Shown here in pieces: positions 34,957 to 40,188 of a DNA stretch of 40,188 bases (positions are counted from its first letter, which is position 1; each line of letters begins with the position of its first letter). The notes beneath the pieces were generated by a model. The model was given only the letters and a program-made list of their open reading frames with translations, did no database searches and was not told the DNA's origin. Made by a program: the position numbers and the translations under genes. This stretch comes from Helicobacter monodelphidis (GTDB taxonomy: Bacteria; Campylobacterota; Campylobacteria; Campylobacterales; Helicobacteraceae): the NCBI RefSeq assembly GCF_003288845.1, contig NZ_NHYN01000018.1, forward strand, positions 1 to 40,188, read 5' to 3'.

Positions 34957-35058
34957 CTAGTTTTTTATTCTTGTTTCAAGTCTATGCATTCGAATAACCA
35001 ATACAAGCAAAGCAGTAAGTAAGTTGATTAAAGAAGTTGCTAGTTCAAGCTTTTTTAT
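34957..35058 (-). CDS. 33-aa hydrophobic peptide with AUA start, toxin-like
   Basis: From ATA at 35058 to TAG: a 33-residue peptide, KKLE at the start, a helix ELATSLINLLTALLVLVI and a basic end RMHRLETRIKN. This is the shape of type I toxin peptides (Fst, TisB, Ldr style). AAGGAGG (35066-35072) lies exactly seven bases before the ATA, and the frame contains no other start except a Met inside the helix end. AUA is a rare start, so the gene is either kept low on purpose or has lost its ATG. A sigma70 promoter lies just upstream. Confidence 0.4.
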   Translation of the reverse strand: MKKLELATSLINLLTALLVLVIRMHRLETRIKN

Positions 35059-35078
35059 CTTGTGCCTCCTTATTTGGA

Positions 35079-35107
35079 TTTAAATCGTTACTTAAGCTAT
35101 TTGTCAA
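35079..35107 (-). promoter_or_regulatory. Sigma70 promoter with perfect -35 box
   Basis: On the minus strand: TTGACA (35107-35102), a 17-base spacer, then TTTAAA (35084-35079). It is the only promoter in the window with a consensus -35 and optimal spacing. Transcription should start near 35072, leaving a leader of about 14 bases that is mostly the ribosome site. It points at the 33-aa and 41-aa peptides. Confidence 0.6.
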
Positions 35108-35108
35108 G

Positions 35109-35823
35109 TCTTAAATGCCATTTTATACGATTTTATACTGTAAAAATAATATTACACCCTATTTTACCCACCCCTCACAAATGACAGCACACTCATCTAA
35201 AATATCCCCCCTTTTTATCCATTTTAAAGACTTTATAGCTTAACGCACATAACCACAAAATAAATCACAGCAAGCAACATATTTTCTAGTATTTTTACTC
35301 TTTTTATGCTAAAACAAAATACACAAATGTATGGTTTAGGGGAGCTTTCCCTTCCCCTTTCGCTTTATTCTGTTAGGATTTTAATAATTCACAGAATAAT
35401 GGCTACAAGTCTTGCTAACTTGATGATTAAATCTAGCCATTGCATTTGTATATATCTGACGGTGCATTGAAACACAAAGAGAAATATACCCAAAGGCTAT
35501 AGAATCACAAAAAAGCTAAGATTCTTGATGATATTACTTTAGCACCAAAGAGATCTACATCAAACAATATGAAGCACCCCCAATTTTCTACTTAAAACCA
35601 AAGCAAAAAAACCTCACTTTGATTTTAAGCATCAAACCACTTTAACTCTTGGCGAATATTACAAAATTTCATTTGATTACCTGCATTATTATATTCTTTA
35701 AATCACTATAATTTACCCAAAAATTTTATAAATATTTATTGAGTATTATATTTTTACCAAAAATATTTATATTATTTTTGATGGCAAGCATCTGCTAGTT
35801 GTATTTAGTAAATTAAATTATGT
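35109..35823. other. Gene-poor interval with coding debris
   Basis: No intact gene between the small-peptide promoter and the trpB promoter. A compact hairpin with a C/U-rich loop lies at 35338-35358. From about 35460 to 35700 three frames give protein-like scraps (KEIYIKQYEAPPIFYLKPK in one; HTTLTLGEYYKISFDYLHYY-like in another), each cut by stops, so a decayed gene is likely. No RNA gene or insertion sequence recognised. Confidence 0.35.
35338..35358 (+). terminator. GC-rich hairpin with C/U-rich loop
   Basis: AGGGGA and TCCCCT pair around the nine-base loop GCTTTCCCT, followed by a weak T-rich tract. It could be an intrinsic terminator of a short RNA: a TATGCT box lies about 35 bases upstream. 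C/U-rich terminator loops act as targeting regions in the H. pylori RepG RNA; similarity in style only. Confidence 0.3.
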
Positions 35824-35829
35824 TATAAT
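35824..35829 (+). promoter_or_regulatory. Extended -10 promoter of trpB
   Basis: TGT-TATAAT ending 30 bases before the ATG at 35860, with AAGGA six bases before the ATG. No trp operator or leader peptide is visible. Confidence 0.5.
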
Positions 35830-35859
35830 ATGGCTCTATTTTGAATATAAGGATTTAAT

Positions 35860-37065
35860 ATGCAGTTACCTTATTTAAAGCAGTTTCCAGATGAAAAAGG
35901 TTATTTTGGTAAATTTGGTGGAAGTTTTGTGCCTGAACCTATCATGAAGGCAATGGAGGAGATTGATGTAGCTTATAATTTAATTGCACAAAATAGTGAT
36001 TTTATTGCAGAATTACGCAAGATTCGTAAGCATTTTCAGGGGCGTCCAACACCGATTTATTTTGCACATAACTTGACAAAACAATATGGTGGAGCAGGAA
36101 TTTATCTTAAGCGAGAGGATTTAAACCACACTGGAGCACATAAGTTAAATCATTGTATGGGTGAGGGTTTGCTAGCAAAGTTTATGGGCAAGAAAAAGCT
36201 GATAGCTGAAACTGGGGCAGGGCAACATGGTGTTGCTTTAGCAACTGCAGCGGCATATTTTGGTTTAGAATGTGAAATTCATATGGGTGAGGTAGATATC
36301 GCAAAAGAATACCCAAATGTTTTACGTATGAAGATTCTTGGTGCAAAGATTGTGAGTGTGAGTTCAGGTGCGAAAACACTTAAGGAAGCGGTTGATTCAG
36401 CTTTTGAAGCGTATTTGCAGGATACCGAAAGGTCTATGTATGCGATTGGTTCTGTTGTGGGTCCTCACCCCTTTCCTAAGATGGTGCGTGATTTTCAAGC
36501 TATTATAGGTATTGAATCACGAGAACAATTTTTGGAGATGACTGGGGAGTTACCTGATTTTGTTGTCGCCTGTGTAGGTGGCGGAAGTAATGCTATGGGA
36601 ATTTTTAGTGGTTTTATTGATGATCCTGTTGAGTTGGTTGGTGTTGAGCCTCTTGGACGTGGAACAAAGTTGGGTGATCATGCTGCGAGTTTAACTTATG
36701 GGACAAAGGGTGTTATGCATGGTTTTGATTCTATTATGCTTAAAGATGAGAATGGTGATCCAGCGGCAGTCTATAGTGTAGCTAGTGGTTTAGATTACCC
36801 CTCTGTTGGTCCAGAACATGCTTATTTGTATAGTATTCAACGCACAAAAGTTGCGACAGTTAGCGATACAGAAGCAATTGATGCATTCTATGAATTGAGC
36901 AGAAAAGAAGGTATTATTCCGGCGATTGAATCAAGCCACGCCTTAGCCCATGCTTTGAAAATTGCACCCGACTTGAAAGGAAAAAAGATTCTTGTGAATT
37001 TAAGTGGACGAGGTGATAAAGATATTGATTTTGTTGTAGAAAAATATGGATATAAGGAGAATTGA
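35860..37065 (+). CDS. trpB: Tryptophan synthase beta chain, orphan
   Basis: A 401-aa PLP enzyme joining indole and serine to tryptophan. [13 protein letters not shown] at the N-terminus, [14 protein letters not shown] with the PLP lysine (Lys95), the catalytic Glu in AETGAGQHG, phosphate loop [22 protein letters not shown] and SGRGDKD at the end. All catalytic residues are there, but no trpA is adjacent: xth follows. The usual HKINN is HKLNH, and the position after it, normally GQ, is GE, a change near the alpha-channel side. An orphan TrpB could use free indole from the host gut; this is inference. Confidence 0.93.
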   Translation: MQLPYLKQFPDEKGYFGKFGGSFVPEPIMKAMEEIDVAYNLIAQNSDFIAELRKIRKHFQGRPTPIYFAHNLTKQYGGAGIYLKREDLNHTGAHKLNHCMGEGLLAKFMGKKKLIAETGAGQHGVALATAAAYFGLECEIHMGEVDIAKEYPNVLRMKILGAKIVSVSSGAKTLKEAVDSAFEAYLQDTERSMYAIGSVVGPHPFPKMVRDFQAIIGIESREQFLEMTGELPDFVVACVGGGSNAMGIFSGFIDDPVELVGVEPLGRGTKLGDHAASLTYGTKGVMHGFDSIMLKDENGDPAAVYSVASGLDYPSVGPEHAYLYSIQRTKVATVSDTEAIDAFYELSRKEGIIPAIESSHALAHALKIAPDLKGKKILVNLSGRGDKDIDFVVEKYGYKEN

Positions 37066-37818
37066 TTGAGATTAATTTCTTGGAATGTGAATGGTTTGCG
37101 TGCATGTATGAATAAGGGTTTTATGAATTTTTTTACGCATATTGATGCAGATATTTTCTGTATTCAAGAATCTAAAATGCACAAAAATCAGGCTGATTTT
37201 TGTTTTGGAGGGTATGAAGATTTTTGGAATTCAGCAGAAAAAAAAGGATATTCAGGCGTAATTACTCTATGCAAGCAAAAGCCAATTAATGTAGAGTATG
37301 ATATGGGGATTGTCCATCATGATTTAGAAGGTAGGGTGATTACGACCGAATTTACAGATTTTTATCTTGTGAATGTTTATACGCCTAATTCTAAACGTGA
37401 ATTGGAAAGGCTTGAATATCGTATGGAGTGGGAAGATGATTTTCGTGCTTTCTTGAAGAATCTTGAATTGCATAAAAGTGTTATTGTATGTGGTGATTTG
37501 AATGTCGCTCACCAGGAAATTGATTTGAAAAATCCTAAAACAAATCGTAAGAATGCCGGATTCACTGATGAAGAGCGCCAAAAAATGACTTTACTCTTAG
37601 AATCAGGATTTATTGATACTTTCCGGTATTTTTATCCTGATCAGATTGATGCCTATAGTTGGTGGAGTTATATGAGTCGTGCTAGAGAGAGAAATATTGG
37701 GTGGCGGATTGATTATTTTCTTTGTTCTCAAGCATTGAAGCCATTTTTAAAGGATGCAAAAATTTATCCAAAAATTATGGGAAGCGATCATTGTCCGGTA
37801 GGATTAGAGATTTTTTAA
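37066..37818 (+). CDS. xth: Exodeoxyribonuclease III
   Basis: A 250-aa AP endonuclease/3' exonuclease in base excision repair. Motifs: SWNVNGLRA, QESKM (metal Glu), CGDLNVAHQEIDL and GSDHCPVGL (catalytic Asp-His). Start is TTG at 37066, directly after the trpB TGA, with AAGGAG six bases upstream inside trpB, so translation is linked to trpB. Ends head-on with dgkA with a four-base overlap. Confidence 0.95.
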   Translation: MRLISWNVNGLRACMNKGFMNFFTHIDADIFCIQESKMHKNQADFCFGGYEDFWNSAEKKGYSGVITLCKQKPINVEYDMGIVHHDLEGRVITTEFTDFYLVNVYTPNSKRELERLEYRMEWEDDFRAFLKNLELHKSVIVCGDLNVAHQEIDLKNPKTNRKNAGFTDEERQKMTLLLESGFIDTFRYFYPDQIDAYSWWSYMSRARERNIGWRIDYFLCSQALKPFLKDAKIYPKIMGSDHCPVGLEIF

Positions 37819-38204
37819 AAAAAATAGGTAGTAGCAATATAGCTTCCCCAAACAATACAAGTGCAAGTGATAGCAAAGAGTTGTGCACATGAGGCCATAT
37901 CTTTGGCTCTTTTGGCAAAAGGGTGGAATTCTAAGCTGACAAAGTCAATTGCATTTTCAATTGCTGAATTGAATAATTCTACGATAATGCATATAAAGCA
38001 TGGTAGGATGAGTAGGGTAAAGTGTACCCAATTTAAAGCAATAAAAAAAGCGATAATGCTTAAAATAACACTCATTAATAAAACTTGCCTAAAGCCAGAT
38101 TCTTCTAAAAATGCTGCCATGAATCCATCGATAGAGTACAGAAAAGCATTAAATAATCTCTTGAAGCCTCTTTTACCTTTTTTGCTATTTCTCTGAATAT
38201 TCAT
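37815..38204 (-). CDS. dgkA: Diacylglycerol kinase, prokaryotic type
   Basis: A 129-aa three-helix membrane enzyme that phosphorylates diacylglycerol, recycling lipid from envelope synthesis. [10 protein letters not shown] carries the acidic active-site start, and [15 protein letters not shown] the catalytic Glu and family core. Hydrophobic helices at about 42-58, 62-78 and 105-125. Its ATG overlaps the mnmG stop (ATGA), so it is translated from the mnmG message. Confidence 0.93.
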   Translation of the reverse strand: MNIQRNSKKGKRGFKRLFNAFLYSIDGFMAAFLEESGFRQVLLMSVILSIIAFFIALNWVHFTLLILPCFICIIVELFNSAIENAIDFVSLEFHPFAKRAKDMASCAQLFAITCTCIVWGSYIATTYFF

Positions 38205-40081
38205 TCTGTTTCCTTGGGGAGTTTTTTATGTAGATGGATATAAAGGCTTAAAACATCAATACTTGCAGGGGTGATTCCGCTAATTTGACTAACTTCAAGG
38301 AGATTATTTGGGCATAAATTTGAAAGTTTTTCAATAACTTCTAGACTAAGTCCTGGAATACCATGAAAACAAAAGTCTTTTGGAATATGAATACATTTTA
38401 ATTCCTCTGATGAGCGTATTGATTGTTCTGCTTTAGTGATATAGTTTGCGTATCTAGCCTCAATAATAATTTGTTCTAGCACGATTGTATGAAAATCCTT
38501 GAATTTTGGTTCTAATTCACACAACTTCTCCTTATTAAAACTTTTACGTGCTACAATACTCAAAAGTGTACATTTATCGTTGATTTTTTCTTCTCCTAAT
38601 TTTTCTAAACGTTGTAAAGTTGCTATGTTAGGAGTTATAAAAGTCTCTTTAAGATATTGTAGTGCATTTTTAATTTGTTCGGTGCATTGCTTAATATGCA
38701 AAAAATGCTTTTGAGAGATTAAGCCAAATTCATAAGCATAATGCCCTAAGCGAAATTGTGCGTTATCCTCACGTAAAAGGAGGCGATATTCTGCTCTTGA
38801 AGTGAACATTCTATAGGGTTCTTTTGTGCCTTTTTGAGTAAGATCATCAACTAAAACACCCAAATAAGATTCATTACGTTGTAGGATAAATGGTGGTTTA
38901 TTAGCGATGGATAAGGAGGCGTTAATTCCTGCATAGAGTCCCTGTGCGGCTGCTTCTTCATAGCCTGTTGTACCATTAATTTGTCCAGCAAGATAGAGAT
39001 TCTTAATTTTTTTTGTTTCAAAGGTTTTATGTAAATCTGTAGGATTAACATAATCATATTCAATAGCATAGCCATAACGGACAATTTCAGCATTTTCTAA
39101 TCCTTTAATACTGTGTATAATTTCTTCTTGAATATCATAAGGTAGAGAAGTTGTAAGCCCATTAATATAGTACTCTGTCGCCTCTTGAGTTTGAGGCTCA
39201 ATAAAAAGCTGATGTCTTTCCTTGTCTTTGAAGCGGTTAATTTTATCTTCAATGCTTGGGCAATATCTTGGACCTATACTTTGGATTTGTCCACTAAACA
39301 TTGGTGCACGATGAAGATTTTGTGTAATAATTTGGTGAGTTTTATCATTGGTGTAAGTTACAAAGCATGGGAGTTGTTTTTTTTTGGGTATAAATGGAGT
39401 AGTGTGTGTACTAAAAGGAGGCGGAGGAGTATCACCCAAATGTTGTTCCATAACAGAAAAATCAATGCTGGAAGCCTTGATTCTAGGACAAGTTCCTGTT
39501 TTTAGACGCCCAACATCTAAGCCTAACTCTTTGAGATTATCCCCCAGTTTTTTTGCACTTGGTTCACCCATACGTCCATAATGCGTAATAAAATTGCCAA
39601 TATGTACTTTACCATTCAAGAATGTGCCGGTAGTAAGGATAACTTTTTTTGCATAATATTGTCTGCCCAATTCACTTTGCACTCCTTGTATAGAATCTGA
39701 ATCTAGTAAAAGTTTTTCAACTAATTCTTGTCTTACCTCAAGATTAGGGGTTTGCAGAATTAAATCTTTCATGTAAATACGATATGCATCCATATCGATT
39801 TGAGCACGACTACCCCTTACGGCAGGACCTTTGGAGTTGTTTAGGATTCTAAATTGAATACCACATTCATCAGTCGCTTTACCCATTACTCCACCTAATG
39901 CATCAATTTCTTTAACAAGATGTCCTTTAGCAAGTCCACCAATAGCAGGGTTACAACTTGCTGCACCAATCTGCTCTACAAGAATTGTGAGTAGTAAAGT
40001 CTTATTTCCCATTTTGGCAGAAACAATACTTGCTTCAATTCCTGCATGTCCACCACCAACAACAATAATATCATAACTCAT
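38201..40081 (-). CDS. mnmG: tRNA uridine 5-carboxymethylaminomethyl modification enzyme MnmG
   Basis: A 626-aa FAD protein (GidA) that, with MnmE, modifies U34 of certain tRNAs. FAD site GGGHAGIEA (8-16), [17 protein letters not shown], and [18 protein letters not shown]. The C-terminal helical domain that binds MnmE and tRNA is complete. The ATG has AAGG eight bases upstream, and TGC-TACAAT at 40101-40106 (minus) is a likely extended -10 box. No MnmE is nearby. First gene of the mnmG-dgkA pair. Confidence 0.96.
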   Translation of the reverse strand: MSYDIIVVGGGHAGIEASIVSAKMGNKTLLLTILVEQIGAASCNPAIGGLAKGHLVKEIDALGGVMGKATDECGIQFRILNNSKGPAVRGSRAQIDMDAYRIYMKDLILQTPNLEVRQELVEKLLLDSDSIQGVQSELGRQYYAKKVILTTGTFLNGKVHIGNFITHYGRMGEPSAKKLGDNLKELGLDVGRLKTGTCPRIKASSIDFSVMEQHLGDTPPPPFSTHTTPFIPKKKQLPCFVTYTNDKTHQIITQNLHRAPMFSGQIQSIGPRYCPSIEDKINRFKDKERHQLFIEPQTQEATEYYINGLTTSLPYDIQEEIIHSIKGLENAEIVRYGYAIEYDYVNPTDLHKTFETKKIKNLYLAGQINGTTGYEEAAAQGLYAGINASLSIANKPPFILQRNESYLGVLVDDLTQKGTKEPYRMFTSRAEYRLLLREDNAQFRLGHYAYEFGLISQKHFLHIKQCTEQIKNALQYLKETFITPNIATLQRLEKLGEEKINDKCTLLSIVARKSFNKEKLCELEPKFKDFHTIVLEQIIIEARYANYITKAEQSIRSSEELKCIHIPKDFCFHGIPGLSLEVIEKLSNLCPNNLLEVSQISGITPASIDVLSLYIHLHKKLPKETE

Positions 40082-40188
40082 ATAAAATACCTTTTATTTT
40101 ATTGTAGCATAAAAATACTAATAAATGCTTTAGGACACCTATCTATCAACCACTTCTAATTAATACTTCTCATTAACAGCTATTCTTA
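40082..40188. promoter_or_regulatory. Upstream region of mnmG
   Basis: 107 bases to the window edge. It holds the extended -10 box TACAAT (40101-40106, minus strand) and nothing else recognisable. Confidence 0.4.

Noticed and set aside
35220-35275. 15-codon minus-strand hydrophobic frame resembling Ibs peptides
   Set aside because: No ribosome site; short hydrophobic frames are expected by chance in AT-rich DNA.
35399-35470. 23-codon plus-strand frame with MATS start, vaguely like AapA toxin peptides
   Set aside because: No ribosome site or promoter at the right place, and the similarity is limited to the first three residues and general hydrophobicity.

Overview
The window looks like chromosomal DNA of an enterohepatic-type Helicobacter (Campylobacterota). 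It is AT-rich, has TATAAT-type -10 boxes with little -35, uses many TTG and GTG starts, and carries Helicobacter-like neighbourhoods (tig-clpP-def-comM; metG beside a Mur-ligase-like protein; an NFACT/RqcH gene). The species cannot be fixed from this sequence alone.

Left edge (1-3030) is accessory. It holds the end of a PAAR-like, probably type VI secretion related, gene that seems cut in two by a ~150-bp insertion with a large palindrome; a small CxxC membrane protein with a decayed neighbour; and a secreted RBBP9/YdeN-type serine hydrolase. A 530-bp gene-poor gap follows.

3030-13950 is a long minus-strand run, read from the right: fliI, nifS, selA, selB, moeA, a 25-repeat leucine-rich-repeat protein, an NFACT (RqcH-like) protein and a very acidic protein. 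nifS-selA-selB-moeA brings together sulfur/selenium mobilisation, selenocysteine incorporation and molybdopterin insertion, the needs of a selenocysteine formate dehydrogenase.

14213-19245 (plus) is the protein quality-control run tig-clpP-degenerate GGDEF-def-comM. 19380-23453 (minus) is fbp, a 63-aa Cys-rich protein, metG and a MurF-N-like protein. rpe, yhcH, recJ, pyrG and an ABC-F ATPase follow.

30560-35859 is a hypervariable island. It contains a restriction-endonuclease pseudogene whose stop codon replaces the catalytic Gln, an ANT(6)-like adenylyltransferase, a TIGR04076 protein, membrane proteins of unknown role, debris of a polymorphic toxin with an intact C-terminal module translationally coupled to a likely immunity gene, and a previously unannotated-looking minus-strand pair of tiny genes (33-aa membrane peptide plus 41-aa basic peptide) behind a textbook sigma70 promoter. 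The last is the best candidate for an undescribed system.

35860-40188 returns to core genes: an orphan trpB, xth, dgkA and mnmG. No tRNA, rRNA, CRISPR array or intact insertion sequence was recognised.
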